Of a stretch of 64,000 nucleotides of DNA, positions 9,511-19,163 are shown in pieces. Source of the DNA: Ovoidimarina sp038744785 (lineage in GTDB: Bacteria > Pseudomonadota > Alphaproteobacteria > Rhodobacterales > Rhodobacteraceae). Made by a program: the position numbers and the translations under genes. Under the pieces are notes generated by a model. That model was not told where the DNA came from and ran no database searches. It saw only the letters and a list, made by a program, of their open reading frames with translations. Every line of letters begins with the position of its first letter. Within the stretch, counting starts at the first letter, position 1. The DNA lies in assembly GCA_038744785.1 (NCBI GenBank), contig JBCDLX010000016.1, positions 56,405 to 120,404 on the forward strand. The letters run 5' to 3'.

Positions 9511-10691
9511 CAGATCGCCCCCACTTCGCGGCCTGCGGCTTTGAAGGCTTCAAGCCCTCTGTCAAGGTCGTCGCGCGTGAGGGCTGCATTCATCTGTGTT
9601 CGGATCCGCGCCGTGCCTTTCGGCACGACTGGAAAGAAGAAGCCCGCGACATAAACCCCACGTTCAAAAAGCGCCGCTGCCATATCTTGGCTCAACTGCG
9701 CATCTCCCAGCATGACCGGAACGATCGGGTGTTCGCCGGGCAAGAGATCAAACCCGGCATCTGCAAGGCCCGCGCGCCAGTAGGCCGCGTTCTCAAAGAG
9801 TTGCCTACGCAGATCGTCGCCAGCCCCAACAAGCTTGAGGGCCTCAATGCCTGCTGCGACCACCGCGGGCGGCAGTGAGTTCGAGAACAGATAGGGCCGG
9901 GCCCGCTGCCGAAGCAGGTCGATTACGGGTTGTGACGCCGCGATGTAGCCCCCAATCGCGCCGCCCAGTGCCTTGCCCAAAGTTCCGGTCAGGACGTCCG
10001 CCCTGACCCCAAAATGCGCGGGAGTCCCCGCACCCTTCGGCCCGATAAACCCGGTCGCATGACAGTCATCGACCATCAGAAGCGCGTCATATTTGTCTGC
10101 CAAGGCGCGGATCTTATCGAGCTTCGCCAGATACCCGTCCATCGAAAACACGCCATCGGTTGCGATCATCACAAAGCGTGCCCCGTCGACACGCGCCGAT
10201 TTCAACTGAGCTTCAAGATCGCTCATATCCGAGTTGGCGTACCTGTATCGCTTGGCCTTGCAGAGCCGGATCCCGTCGATGATCGAGGCATGGTTCAGCG
10301 CGTCCGAAACGATTGCGTCCTTTGGCCCCAGAAGCGGTTCGAACAAACCTCCGTTTGCGTCGAAACACGCAGCAAACAGAATTGCATCGTCGTGCCCAAG
10401 GAAGTCCGCCAATGCTTGCTCCAACATCCGATGCAAATCCTGCGTGCCGCAAATGAACCGCACAGACGCCATCCCGTAACCATGGCTGTCCATAGCCGAC
10501 TTTGCCGCTGCCTCTAGGCGGGGATCGTCGGCAAGCCCAAGATAGTTGTTGGCGCAAAGGTTCAGCATATCGCGCCCCGCGACATCGATATGCGCCCTCT
10601 GCGGGCCCGTGATAGATCGCTCGCGCTTTGTCAAACCAGCGGCTTCAATCTCGGCCAACACGCCATTTATATGTTCTGTGAAGTTTGTCAC
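9510..10691 (-). CDS. kbl: Glycine C-acetyltransferase (2-amino-3-ketobutyrate CoA ligase)
   Basis: 393 aa PLP enzyme of the alpha-oxoamine synthase family; converts 2-amino-3-ketobutyrate + CoA into glycine + acetyl-CoA after Tdh. Seen: NLCANNYLGLADD, VRFICGTQDLH, DDCHATGFIG (PLP-contact Asp/His) and TGTLGKALGGAIGG with the Schiff-base Lys. The frame stays open to 10811, but the GTG at 10691 is chosen because GGAGG sits 6-7 nt upstream and it gives the normal family length; the extra 40 residues upstream lack similarity to Kbl. Divergent from the marR gene. Confidence 0.95.
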   Translation of the reverse strand: MTNFTEHINGVLAEIEAAGLTKRERSITGPQRAHIDVAGRDMLNLCANNYLGLADDPRLEAAAKSAMDSHGYGMASVRFICGTQDLHRMLEQALADFLGHDDAILFAACFDANGGLFEPLLGPKDAIVSDALNHASIIDGIRLCKAKRYRYANSDMSDLEAQLKSARVDGARFVMIATDGVFSMDGYLAKLDKIRALADKYDALLMVDDCHATGFIGPKGAGTPAHFGVRADVLTGTLGKALGGAIGGYIAASQPVIDLLRQRARPYLFSNSLPPAVVAAGIEALKLVGAGDDLRRQLFENAAYWRAGLADAGFDLLPGEHPIVPVMLGDAQLSQDMAAALFERGVYVAGFFFPVVPKGTARIRTQMNAALTRDDLDRGLEAFKAAGREVGAI

Positions 10692-10791
10692 GGCATGCCT
10701 CCGGGCAATCACACCTTCAGAATAGCAGGGGGACCGATACCCGTCAGGCTGGAAGCGACCGCTTGCATGCCTGCCCGCGACGTGCACATCA

Positions 10792-11265
10792 TTGCAACTG
10801 AAACGATCCATCCTCGGGCTTCTTGTGACAACGTTCGTTCTTGACCGGTTTCTACCCTATCAGCTTGCTGTCGCTGCCGGTCGGACAAGCCGCGAGTTCT
10901 CGGGTCTTTACAGGGACCGATTTGGGATCGGGATCGCCGAATGGCGGGTAGTGGCCCATCTCAGCCAAGGCGGGTCGGTCAGCGTAAGAGAGATCTTCGA
11001 ACGGGTCGATATGGACAAAAGCCGGGTCAGCCGTGCGGCCGCGCGGCTTGAGGCATCCGGCTATGTGCTGAAGCGGGTAAACGAAACCGACCGCAGGCTC
11101 GTCGAGCTAAGCCTGACCGATAAGGGCCGCCAGATGATGGACGAGATTGCGCAAATGGCCGAAGCCTACGAAGCTGACCTTGCACAAAGACTGGGGTCAA
11201 ACTCGAAAGCATTTCGGGCAGGTTTAGAAACGATTTTTCATGCAACTGAAGGAAATTCATCATGA
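10792..11265 (+). CDS. MarR-family transcriptional regulator
   Basis: About 157 aa (shorter if a downstream start is used). The body has the family layout: dimerisation helix RFLPYQLAVAAGRTSREF, EWRVVAHLS, winged helix-turn-helix SVREIFERVDMDKSRVSRAAARLEASGYV, and the wing NETDRRLVELSLTDKGR. No ATG starts the frame and no strong Shine-Dalgarno is visible: TTG at 10792 and GTG at 10825 are both possible. It is divergent from kbl-tdh and its 3' end overlaps the thiolase start by 4 nt (ATGA), so it probably controls one or both neighbouring operons. The ligand is unknown. Confidence 0.88.
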   Translation: MQLKRSILGLLVTTFVLDRFLPYQLAVAAGRTSREFSGLYRDRFGIGIAEWRVVAHLSQGGSVSVREIFERVDMDKSRVSRAAARLEASGYVLKRVNETDRRLVELSLTDKGRQMMDEIAQMAEAYEADLAQRLGSNSKAFRAGLETIFHATEGNSS

Positions 11266-12440
11266 CAGAAGTGGTCATTCTGGATGGCGCAAGAACGGCG
11301 ATCGGGACCTTCGGAGGCACTTTATCGGGAACCCGGCCGATTACACTCGGCGCAACTGTTTCGAAAGAGGCCATGGCGCGTTCGGGCGTTGACGGCGCGC
11401 AGATTGGCCATGTGGCGTTCGGCCATGTCATCAACACCGAGCCGCGCGACATGTACCTGTCGCGTGCCGCGGCGATGGAAGCCGGGGTTCCTGACACCAC
11501 GCCCGCGATGAACGTGAACCGATTATGTGGTTCGGGCGCGCAGGCGGTGGTATCAGTGGTTCAGGCACTGCAGCTGGGCGATGCCGATTTCGGCCTTGCG
11601 GGCGGTGCCGAAAGTATGAGTCGATCACCTTATATTCTTCCGCACGCGCGGTGGGGCCAGAAGATGGGCGATACCGGCGCATCGGATATGATGCTTGGCG
11701 CCCTCAATTGCCCGTTTGGAACCGGTCATATGGGCGTAACGGCGGAAAACGTTGCAACCGAACATCAAATTGGTCGTGACGCACAAGATGCATTCGCGAT
11801 GGAAAGCCAAACCCGCGCCGCCCGTGCAATCGAAGAAGGAAGGTTCAAGGAACAGATTGTACCGGTAGAGGTTCGCGTCAAACGGGACACTGTGACGTTC
11901 GACACGGATGAACATCCTAAAGAAACCAGTCTTAAAATGCTTGCGGCACTGCGACCCGCATTCAAAAAAGATGGATCGGTGACCGCTGGGAATGCTAGCG
12001 GTATCAACGATGGCGCCGCAGCCCTGGTTCTTGCGCGCGGCGAAGTCGCAGAAAAGGCTGGCCTGAAACCGCGCGCGCGCATCCTAGGATACGCACATGC
12101 TGGTGTGCGTCCTGAGGTAATGGGCATTGGGCCTGTGCCGGCGGTGGAAAAGCTCATGGCACGAACCGGCATGAACGCGGAAGACTTTGATGTGATCGAG
12201 TCGAACGAAGCATTCGCTGCACAGGCACTTGCGGTCAGCGAAGGCCTTGGATTTGATCCGGCAAAGGTCAACCCCAACGGCGGCGCAATCGCGCTTGGCC
12301 ATCCCGTCGGGGCGACAGGTGCCATCCTTGTAGTGAAGGCCCTTTATGAGCTCGAACGCACTAATGCGTCGAAGGCGCTTGTGACCATGTGCATCGGCGG
12401 CGGTCAAGGCATCGCGATCGCACTGGAGCAGGTGCGTTGA
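11262..12440 (+). CDS. Acetyl-CoA C-acyltransferase (thiolase; beta-ketothiolase type)
   Basis: 392 aa. Catalytic residues are visible: nucleophilic Cys in NRLCGSGAQAV (about residue 89), His in GHPVGATGA, and the second Cys in CIGGGQG near the C-terminus. It interconverts acetyl-CoA/acyl-CoA and beta-ketoacyl-CoA in beta-oxidation, ketone-body or PHB metabolism; the sequence alone does not separate PhaA/AtoB-like from BktB-like specificity. Translational coupling to the preceding MarR gene suggests shared control. Confidence 0.93.
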   Translation: MTEVVILDGARTAIGTFGGTLSGTRPITLGATVSKEAMARSGVDGAQIGHVAFGHVINTEPRDMYLSRAAAMEAGVPDTTPAMNVNRLCGSGAQAVVSVVQALQLGDADFGLAGGAESMSRSPYILPHARWGQKMGDTGASDMMLGALNCPFGTGHMGVTAENVATEHQIGRDAQDAFAMESQTRAARAIEEGRFKEQIVPVEVRVKRDTVTFDTDEHPKETSLKMLAALRPAFKKDGSVTAGNASGINDGAAALVLARGEVAEKAGLKPRARILGYAHAGVRPEVMGIGPVPAVEKLMARTGMNAEDFDVIESNEAFAAQALAVSEGLGFDPAKVNPNGGAIALGHPVGATGAILVVKALYELERTNASKALVTMCIGGGQGIAIALEQVR

Positions 12441-12514
12441 CGCGTTAACCGATTAATCCGTTCTTTACTCGGCCTGCTGATACTTCCCTGAAAGTTGTTC
12501 CGGGGAGCTGCCGC

Positions 12515-14674
12515 ATGATGGAAATGGACATGGCCAAGGAAAGCTTGCGGGCGCGTCTGGCCACCGAAAGCTTGCTGACGCAGCGGCAGCGCGAGCTGAC
12601 AGTGGCAAATACGCGGATCGCCGCCCATGCCAAGGCCCTCTCGACCGAAGTCATCGAACGACGTGAGGCAGCCGAACGTGCCCAGGCGGCGGCTGAGAAC
12701 CTGAAAGGCGAAAACAGAGAGGCTCTGAAGGACCTGCGCAAGGCACGCAGCGACGTGCAGATTGCAGAGCGCAGGCTTTGGGCATCGCTGGAAACAATTG
12801 AAGACGGTTTTGCCGTGTTTGATCGCGACCACAGGATTGTCACGTCCAACGCTTCGTTCTTTGGTCCTTTTGAAGATCTGGAATGTGTTGGAATTGGCGC
12901 GAGTTACGAAGATCTGGTTCAAATCGCGCTTGAGGAAGGGATCGTTGATCCTGGGACGATGGCGCCGACCGAGTGGCTGCGGTGGATGAAGGCGCGCTGG
13001 ATGACGCGTACGATCGAACCGGTAACCTTGCGTCTATGGAACGATCGCTTTGTGCGCCTGACGGAGCGGCGCACCAATGACGGCGATATTGTCATGCTCG
13101 CCACAAACATGACCCAGACCATGCGGCGTGAGCAAGAACTGGACGACGCACGCCATCGCGCAGAGGCCGCAAGTCGCGCGAAATCGGCGTTTCTGGCGAA
13201 TATGAGTCACGAAATTCGAACGCCGATGAACGGGGTTCTTGCGATGGCCGACATTCTTGGGGACGGGCCGCTGAACGAAGAGCAGAAGCTTTGCTTGGAC
13301 ACGATCCGCAGTTCCGGTGAAGCGCTTCTTGTGATCATCAACGATGTGCTGGACTACTCCAAGATCGAGGCTGCGAAGCTTTCGCTGGTCGAGGAGCCCT
13401 TTGACCTGGAACGCGCGATCAACGAGGTCGCGACACTTTTGATGCCCACGGCACGAGAGAAAGATCTTAGCCTCGTCGTGGACTACGACATGTTTCTGCC
13501 GACCCGGTTTCTTGGCGACAAGGGTCGGCTTCGGCAGATCCTGATGAACCTTGCCGGTAACGCGGTGAAGTTCACCAAGACAGGCCATGTTCTGATCCGG
13601 ATCGTCGGGCTTCCGGATCAGGGGGGGTCGGGCTGGCGTCTACACGTGACGGTCGAAGACACCGGTGTTGGCATTCCCCGTGAAAAGCAGGACCATATCT
13701 TTGGCGAGTTCAATCAGGCCGACGATGCGATGACCCGGCAGTTCGACGGCACCGGTCTGGGCTTGTCAATCACGCGCCGCCTAGTGCAGATGATGGGCGG
13801 CGAAGTCTGGGTAGATTCCACGCCCGGCGAAGGATCGGTCTTCGGCTTCCGGATTGTCCTGACCCCCGACCCAAATGCGCAACCCGACGACGCCGATTTG
13901 CCGACCGAGGGGCGGCGGCTTGTTGTCAGCGATCCGGATCCCACAAGTCGCGACGTCCTTACAAAACAGCTGATGGCGCTGGGCTTGCGTCCTGACCGTC
14001 CGCCGAACACGGCGGGCGCCGCGGTTCCAAAACCCATAGAGACCACAGACCTTGTTGTCGTGAGCGAGCATGACGGTCCAACCGGCCGCGTCCGCCTTGG
14101 TATTGGGCCGGATGTCTTGGAACCGGACGCGCCGGGCACCCGCATATTGCAGCGGCCGGTGCTTCGTCAGGATCTGTTTGAAGCGTTGCGTGACGTGCTG
14201 AGCATGCCGCCAGAGACGCCGCCCGTTGCGCGGCCAGAACCCAGCGCGCCAGAAACGGTCGTGCCGCTGCGGCACATGCGTGTTTTGGCTGCAGAGGACA
14301 ATAAGACGAACCGATTGGTGCTTGAGAAGCTCCTCAAGTCGCTCGACATCGATTTGGACGTTGCTGTTGATGGCGCCGAGGCGGTGGACCGGTTTCGCGC
14401 TGCGCCGCCCGATATTGTGTTCACTGATATCTCGATGCCGAACATGAACGGCAAGGATGCCGCGCGCGCCATGCGGGCGCATATTGCAGAGGCCGGGCTG
14501 GACGCCATCCCGATCATCGCGATGACGGCGCATGTGATGGAAGAAGACAAGGCTGAAATCCTTGCCGCGGGCATCGACGCCGTCTTAACGAAGCCGCTAA
14601 AGAAGGACGCGCTAATCAGCGCGATCGAAGATGCGCGTCCCAAAACCGCCATTCCGCCTCGAGGCGCTGGTTGA
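12515..14674 (+). CDS. Soluble hybrid sensor histidine kinase / response regulator
   Basis: 719 aa with no membrane segment. N-terminal coiled coil (residues 8-88, heptad-rich, REAAERAQAAAENLKG), then a PAS-like domain (about 88-205, starting ETIEDGFAVFDRDHRIV). HisKA follows with the phospho-acceptor His232 in ANMSHEIRTPMNG, then HATPase_c with NLAGNAVKFT, DTGVGI and the GTGLGLSI lid. A degenerate receiver-like linker covers about 460-560, and a complete REC domain covers 588-719 (AAEDNKTN, phospho-Asp638 in DIVFTDISMP, Thr in MTAH, Lys in LTKPLKKD). The architecture implies a cytosolic signal and phosphotransfer to a separate Hpt or regulator; none is adjacent. GTTAACC lies near 12443 upstream. 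Confidence 0.93.
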   Translation: MMEMDMAKESLRARLATESLLTQRQRELTVANTRIAAHAKALSTEVIERREAAERAQAAAENLKGENREALKDLRKARSDVQIAERRLWASLETIEDGFAVFDRDHRIVTSNASFFGPFEDLECVGIGASYEDLVQIALEEGIVDPGTMAPTEWLRWMKARWMTRTIEPVTLRLWNDRFVRLTERRTNDGDIVMLATNMTQTMRREQELDDARHRAEAASRAKSAFLANMSHEIRTPMNGVLAMADILGDGPLNEEQKLCLDTIRSSGEALLVIINDVLDYSKIEAAKLSLVEEPFDLERAINEVATLLMPTAREKDLSLVVDYDMFLPTRFLGDKGRLRQILMNLAGNAVKFTKTGHVLIRIVGLPDQGGSGWRLHVTVEDTGVGIPREKQDHIFGEFNQADDAMTRQFDGTGLGLSITRRLVQMMGGEVWVDSTPGEGSVFGFRIVLTPDPNAQPDDADLPTEGRRLVVSDPDPTSRDVLTKQLMALGLRPDRPPNTAGAAVPKPIETTDLVVVSEHDGPTGRVRLGIGPDVLEPDAPGTRILQRPVLRQDLFEALRDVLSMPPETPPVARPEPSAPETVVPLRHMRVLAAEDNKTNRLVLEKLLKSLDIDLDVAVDGAEAVDRFRAAPPDIVFTDISMPNMNGKDAARAMRAHIAEAGLDAIPIIAMTAHVMEEDKAEILAAGIDAVLTKPLKKDALISAIEDARPKTAIPPRGAG

Positions 14675-14776
14675 TACGCGGCATTCCAAGGGACCCTGAC
14701 GGACAGCTGACCCCGCTGCTTCCCCCAAGCGCAAATTTCGGCCTCTGCCGATGCCTCGGGCCGAAGGAGAAACGAT

Positions 14777-15559
14777 CTAGGCTGCGGCGGTTTCGGGGTG
14801 GTCGCGAATGAACACTGGCACATCGGAGGATGACCGCGCCCGGTCGAGCCGATAGCCCCCGGACTGAAACCCCGCGAGATCGTCTGCCGTCTGCGCGCGT
14901 GTTTCCATCACGAACCGCGCCATGGCCCCCCGCGCCTGCTTTGCGAAAAAGCTGACCGTGCGGGCCGCGCCGTTTCGCTCTTCAAGAAAGACCGGGGTAA
15001 TCACCGCCAATCCAAGCGCCTTAGAATCGACTGCCCCAAAGTACTCCTGGCTGGCACAGTTCAGAAGAATCCCTGTGCCTGCCGCTTCGGCATCCGCGCG
15101 CAGGCTACGGGCGATCCGGTCGCCCCAAAAGGCATAAAGCGACGCGCCTCGGCGGGATTTCAGACGTGATCCCATTTCAAGCCGGTATGGCTGGATTGCG
15201 TCGTCGGGGCGCAGCACACCATATAGCCCAGAAAGGATTCGCAGATGATCCTGCGCCCAGCGCCGCGCGTCCCCATCTAGCGTTGCGGCCTCAAGCCCGC
15301 GATATGTGTCGCCCGCAAACACCTCGACAGCGGCACGGGTCCGTTCTGGTCCAGGCGCCGCCTGGTAATCCCGGAACCTGTCCCGGTTCAGACGTGCCAG
15401 ATCATCCGAGAGTGCCATAAGCGCCTTAAGCCGCGCCAGCGACAATTGCCGCGCGTGGCCTGCAAGCGTCGCCGCCTCTTTCAAGAACGCGGGTTCCGTT
15501 TCGGCGGGCCCGGCACCATCCCAATCAAGCCGTTTCGCAGGGGAGATTACGACGAGCAT
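14777..15559 (-). CDS. yaaA: Peroxide stress protein YaaA (DUF328/UPF0246)
   Basis: 260 aa, full family length. N-terminus MLVVISPAKRLDWD is the family hallmark, with LMALSDDLARLNRDRF, LNGLY-like LSGLYGVLRPDDAIQPYRLEMG and FWGDRIA following. In E. coli YaaA limits hydroxyl-radical damage by lowering free iron and binds DNA; the same role is inferred here. It lies 51 nt downstream of recQ on the same strand and may be co-transcribed. The downstream 102-nt gap to the hybrid kinase (convergent) shows no clear terminator. Confidence 0.93.
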   Translation of the reverse strand: MLVVISPAKRLDWDGAGPAETEPAFLKEAATLAGHARQLSLARLKALMALSDDLARLNRDRFRDYQAAPGPERTRAAVEVFAGDTYRGLEAATLDGDARRWAQDHLRILSGLYGVLRPDDAIQPYRLEMGSRLKSRRGASLYAFWGDRIARSLRADAEAAGTGILLNCASQEYFGAVDSKALGLAVITPVFLEERNGAARTVSFFAKQARGAMARFVMETRAQTADDLAGFQSGGYRLDRARSSSDVPVFIRDHPETAAA

Positions 15560-15610
15560 CTTTGTTCCCTTCCTCGTACACCACGTGATCTAGCGGCATG
15601 CCGACAATGC

Positions 15611-17644
15611 TCAAGTGGCCCGCAGCACATCCAGAAACGCCGCGCCGAAACGCTCTGTCCGCCGGTCCCCAAGCAGCCGCGCCAAGGCACTACCATCGTT
15701 TGGCCCCAAGGCCGCCACCCGCGCAATTAGCGATGCAGAGCACGAGAGGGGCTTGTCCCTTCCTTCGGGGCCCCGGATTAACGCCGCCTGCGCTTCGAGA
15801 AGCCTGTCATAGATCCGTCCGTCTTCATGACCGGCAAGCTTGCGACGTGCTGGGTGCACCGGCGCCGCCGTATCTCCAACAATCACTTCAAGAAAGGCGC
15901 GCCCGAAGCGGTCCAGTTTCTTCGCCCCGACACCACTGATTGCCGCCATCTCGTCAAGCGTCCCGGGCCGGCGCTCGGCCATCTCGATCAGTGTCTTGTC
16001 GGGGAAAACTACATAGGCAGGCACGCGCTGCGCCTCTGCCAGTGTCCGCCGCTTGGCCTTGAGGGCCGACAAGAGCGGCGCATCTTCTTCTGAAACAAGG
16101 GCGCGCGCGCCGCCGCCCGCGCCCTTTGCCGTGTCGCGGCGAAGCGTGATCCCGGCTTCGCCCCTGAGGATCGGGCGCGCGGCTTCGGTCAGGCGCAGGG
16201 CGCCATGGCGTCCGGGATCGGGCCGGACAAGATCATGGCCCATCATCTGCCGGAAGATTGCCGTCCATGCCCTACGGTCGATGTCTTTTCCAACTCCGAA
16301 TGTCGGAAGCTGATCGTGCCCTCGCGCTCGGACCTTGTCCGATGCGTTTCCGATCAGAATTTCGATCAGGTGCCCCGCGCCAAACCACTCGCCCGTTCGC
16401 AGAATTGCGGACAACGCTTTTTGGACGGGCACTGAGCCATCGAAAAGGTCCGGCGACTGGTCGCAAAGATCGCAGTGCCCGCAGGGATCTGGGGCCTCGC
16501 CAAAGTACTCCAAGAGCACCTGCCGGCGGCATTTTTGCGCTTCGGCCAGGCCTAGAAGCGCGTTCAGCCGCCCGTGATCCGCGACCTTCCTGTCGGTTGG
16601 CGCAAGTCCTTCGTCGATCTGGGCGCGCCGAAGCCGGATGTCATCTGCCCCATAGAGCGTCAGGGTTTCAGCTGGCGCACCGTCCCGCCCCGCGCGGCCA
16701 ATCTCTTGGTAATAGGCTTCGATCGACTTTGGCAGATCAGCATGCGCGACCCACCGGATATCAGGCTTGTCGACCCCCATGCCGAACGCAACGGTGGCTG
16801 TCACGATTAGCCCATCTTCCGTCGCGAACCGCTCTTCGATCGCCCGGCGGTCGGCTGCATCCATACCACCATGATAGTAGCAGGCCGCATGCCCATCCTC
16901 TCGCAGCGCGGCGGCCAGGGTTTCGGTCTTTGCACGCGTGGCGCAATAGACGATCCCCGACTGACCGCTGCGCGCAGACGCAAACTCAAGAATTTGGCGT
17001 CGCGGCTGGTCCTTTGCGGCGAAGGTCAAGTGGATGTTCGGCCGATCAAACCCGCGCAAAAAAGTCGCGACCGGTGCGCCGTCGAACAGGCGCGCCACGA
17101 TTTCTTGCTGCGTGGCCCTGTCTGCGGTTGCGGTAAAAGCCGCGAGCGGCACGTCAAGCTTGTTGCGCAGTTCTCCGATCCGAAGGTAGTCGGGTCGAAA
17201 ATCATGCCCCCACTGGCTGACGCAATGCGCTTCGTCCACTGCGATCAACCCAACGCCGATCCGGCGAAGAAACGAAACCGTCCCGACAGACGACAGACGT
17301 TCAGGTGCAAGATATAAAAGCTTCAACGTGCCGTCGCGCAGGGCGAATTGCACGGCATCCGTCTCGGCGTCGGTATTGGTCGAGGTCAGGGCACCCGCCG
17401 GGACGCCCGCTGCCTGGAGTCCCCTGACCTGATCGCGCATCAGAGCGATCAAGGGAGAGATAACAAGCGTTACCCCTTCACGGCAAAGCGCGGGAAGCTG
17501 AAAGCACAGCGACTTGCCGCCCCCCGTTGGCATGATCGCCAAAGTGTTGCGTCCGGCCGTCACGGCGTCGACGATTTCGGCCTGACCGGGGCGGAACGCG
17601 TCGAATCCGAATACAGAGGCCAGAAGGGCCTGCGAGTCTGGCAT
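15611..17644 (-). CDS. recQ: ATP-dependent DNA helicase RecQ
   Basis: 677 aa, 3'-5' helicase of recombination and repair. Walker A MPTGGGKSLCFQLPA, DEAH box AVDEAHCVSQWGHDFRPDY with the RecQ aromatic-loop sequence, helicase motif VI QEIGRAGRDG. An RQC zinc-binding region has CRRQVLLEYFGE then CGHCDLC (all four Cys present). A winged-helix part and a C-terminal HRDC domain (about 500-580, YVVFPDKTLIEMA) follow. An extra ~100 C-terminal residues beyond HRDC resemble a second degenerate HRDC-like segment. Divergent from nothing close; yggT lies upstream on the same strand. Confidence 0.96.
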   Translation of the reverse strand: MPDSQALLASVFGFDAFRPGQAEIVDAVTAGRNTLAIMPTGGGKSLCFQLPALCREGVTLVISPLIALMRDQVRGLQAAGVPAGALTSTNTDAETDAVQFALRDGTLKLLYLAPERLSSVGTVSFLRRIGVGLIAVDEAHCVSQWGHDFRPDYLRIGELRNKLDVPLAAFTATADRATQQEIVARLFDGAPVATFLRGFDRPNIHLTFAAKDQPRRQILEFASARSGQSGIVYCATRAKTETLAAALREDGHAACYYHGGMDAADRRAIEERFATEDGLIVTATVAFGMGVDKPDIRWVAHADLPKSIEAYYQEIGRAGRDGAPAETLTLYGADDIRLRRAQIDEGLAPTDRKVADHGRLNALLGLAEAQKCRRQVLLEYFGEAPDPCGHCDLCDQSPDLFDGSVPVQKALSAILRTGEWFGAGHLIEILIGNASDKVRARGHDQLPTFGVGKDIDRRAWTAIFRQMMGHDLVRPDPGRHGALRLTEAARPILRGEAGITLRRDTAKGAGGGARALVSEEDAPLLSALKAKRRTLAEAQRVPAYVVFPDKTLIEMAERRPGTLDEMAAISGVGAKKLDRFGRAFLEVIVGDTAAPVHPARRKLAGHEDGRIYDRLLEAQAALIRGPEGRDKPLSCSASLIARVAALGPNDGSALARLLGDRRTERFGAAFLDVLRAT

Positions 17645-17738
17645 GGGTCCTGTCGGGCGTTGGTTGAACTGCTCTTATTTGAGCGAAGTCTGCCAGATCA
17701 GGAATCGCGGAACAAGCGCCGTTCCACGGCCGCGTTCA

Positions 17739-18026
17739 TCAGAACGCAAAGAATATCCTGGGCACCAGAATATCCCGCAAGATAATGACCACCAGAAACG
17801 CAACCAGCGGCGCAAGGTCGAGCCCGCCCGTATTCGGAAGCATGTTCCGGATCGGGCGGTAAACGGGTTCCAGAAGCCGGTTAAGCCCATCCCATATCTG
17901 GGCCACCAGCGGTTGCCGCATGTTCAACACTTGAAACGTGATCAGCCACGAAAATACGATATGAACGATCATGATGAAGAACGCGACGTTCAACAGCAGT
18001 AACAGGATTTCGCCGATTGCGGCCAT
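17739..18026 (-). CDS. YggT family membrane protein
   Basis: 95 aa from the ATG at 18026, chosen because GGAAGG lies 7 nt upstream; a TTG at 18044 in the same frame has no such site. Two hydrophobic segments: residues about 5-30 (IGEILLLLLNVAFFIMIVHI) and about 65-88 (LAPLVAFLVVIILRDILVP). Between them lies the family RPLLNP-like region (NRLLEPVYRPIRNMLPNTGGLDLAPL). YggT proteins are inner-membrane proteins linked to osmotic stress, cell-division gene clusters or chloroplast CcdA-like roles; function here is not known. Transcribed divergently from mepA. Confidence 0.88.
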   Translation of the reverse strand: MAAIGEILLLLLNVAFFIMIVHIVFSWLITFQVLNMRQPLVAQIWDGLNRLLEPVYRPIRNMLPNTGGLDLAPLVAFLVVIILRDILVPRIFFAF

Positions 18027-18186
18027 GGGCCCGCCTTCCGTCAAAAGATTGATCTTTCGGCAAATAGGTAAGCCGAGCGTTTGCCAAGGGCAACCCGCAC
18101 TACCCGCCGCGCAAATTCGCCATTCGCGAACGCCTGTGGATCTGCTAAAATTACCGGAACAACTATACAGAGGCCGAGCAGCAGTG

Positions 18187-19050
18187 ATGATCCGAACTCT
18201 CCTTGCGGCCTGTGCCGCTTCGCTGGCGATGGCCGGGCAACCGGCGACCGGTCAGACATTGGCGAAGCAGCTTTTCGGGGCGGAACGGGTGGGGTCACCG
18301 CACAAGCCCGCCCCGCTTGGCGGCTATTCGAGGGGCTGTGTGGCAGGGGCCGAGGAATTGCCCGAAACCGGACCCACATGGCAAGCGATGCGCCTGTCGC
18401 GAAACCGCAACTGGGGCCACCCCGAGGCCATCCGATTTATCGAGCGTCTTTCTGCGCAGGCCGCTAAGCTGCCGGGGTGGAACGGGCTATATATTGGCGA
18501 CATCTCCCAGCCGCGCGGCGGCCCGATGCTGTCGGGTCATCGGTCGCATCAGATCGGACTGGATATCGACATCTGGATGCGGCCTGCTGACAACCTTCGC
18601 CTGTCGCGGAACGCGCGTGAGAACATCTCTTCAATCTCGATGCGCCGGAACGAAGGCGCGTTCGTAAACTCGAACTGGACCGGTCAGCACCACATGCTGT
18701 TGCGCGCGGCAGCCAAGGACAAGGCCGTGGCTCGGATTTTTGTGTTTCCGGGTGCGAAGGTGCAGATGTGCCGCGACGAAAAGGGCAACAAGGCGTGGCT
18801 TCGAAAGATCCGGCCGTGGTGGGGCCACCACTACCACTTTCACGTGCGCCTTGCCTGCCCGAGAGGTGCCAAGGGGTGCATCAGCCAGGATGCACCGCCG
18901 CCGGGTGACGGATGTGGCGAGGCACAGCAATGGGTCAACAATATCCTGAACCCTCCCCCGCCGGATCCGAATGCGCCGCCGGTTCAGGCACGTCGTGAGT
19001 ATGTGTTGGCCGATCTGCCCAAGGCGTGCGGACAGATCCTGTCCCGCTGA
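18187..19050 (+). CDS. mepA: Penicillin-insensitive murein endopeptidase
   Basis: 287 aa with signal peptide (LLAACAASLAMAGQPATGQT, cleavage near residue 22). MepA is a LAS-type metallopeptidase cutting D-Ala-mDAP cross-links in the periplasm. Zinc and catalytic residues are visible in SGHRSHQIGLDIDIWM (His, Asp) and in WWGHHYHFHVRLACP (His-x-His). Several Cys (CPRGAKGC, DGCGEA, KACGQ) likely form the family disulfides. The frame is open upstream to 17971, but that part lacks signal-like sequence; ATG 18187 (or GTG 18184) follows a GAGG-like site and puts the signal peptide at the N-terminus. Confidence 0.94.
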   Translation: MIRTLLAACAASLAMAGQPATGQTLAKQLFGAERVGSPHKPAPLGGYSRGCVAGAEELPETGPTWQAMRLSRNRNWGHPEAIRFIERLSAQAAKLPGWNGLYIGDISQPRGGPMLSGHRSHQIGLDIDIWMRPADNLRLSRNARENISSISMRRNEGAFVNSNWTGQHHMLLRAAAKDKAVARIFVFPGAKVQMCRDEKGNKAWLRKIRPWWGHHYHFHVRLACPRGAKGCISQDAPPPGDGCGEAQQWVNNILNPPPPDPNAPPVQARREYVLADLPKACGQILSR

Positions 19051-19163
19051 CCGGCTGTCTCGTACGGCCTGACTTGCCAAAGCTGTTCTTGACGCCTACA
19101 GAGCGCCGTCCCGCAGGGTGCGGGGCCAAGTCTCCGAACACCTTGTCAAAACGGAAGCGAAAC

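Noticed and set aside
10692..10811. N-terminal extension of Kbl by 40 residues.
   Set aside because: The GTG at 10691 has a strong ribosome-binding site and gives normal length; the extension overlaps the regulator promoter region.
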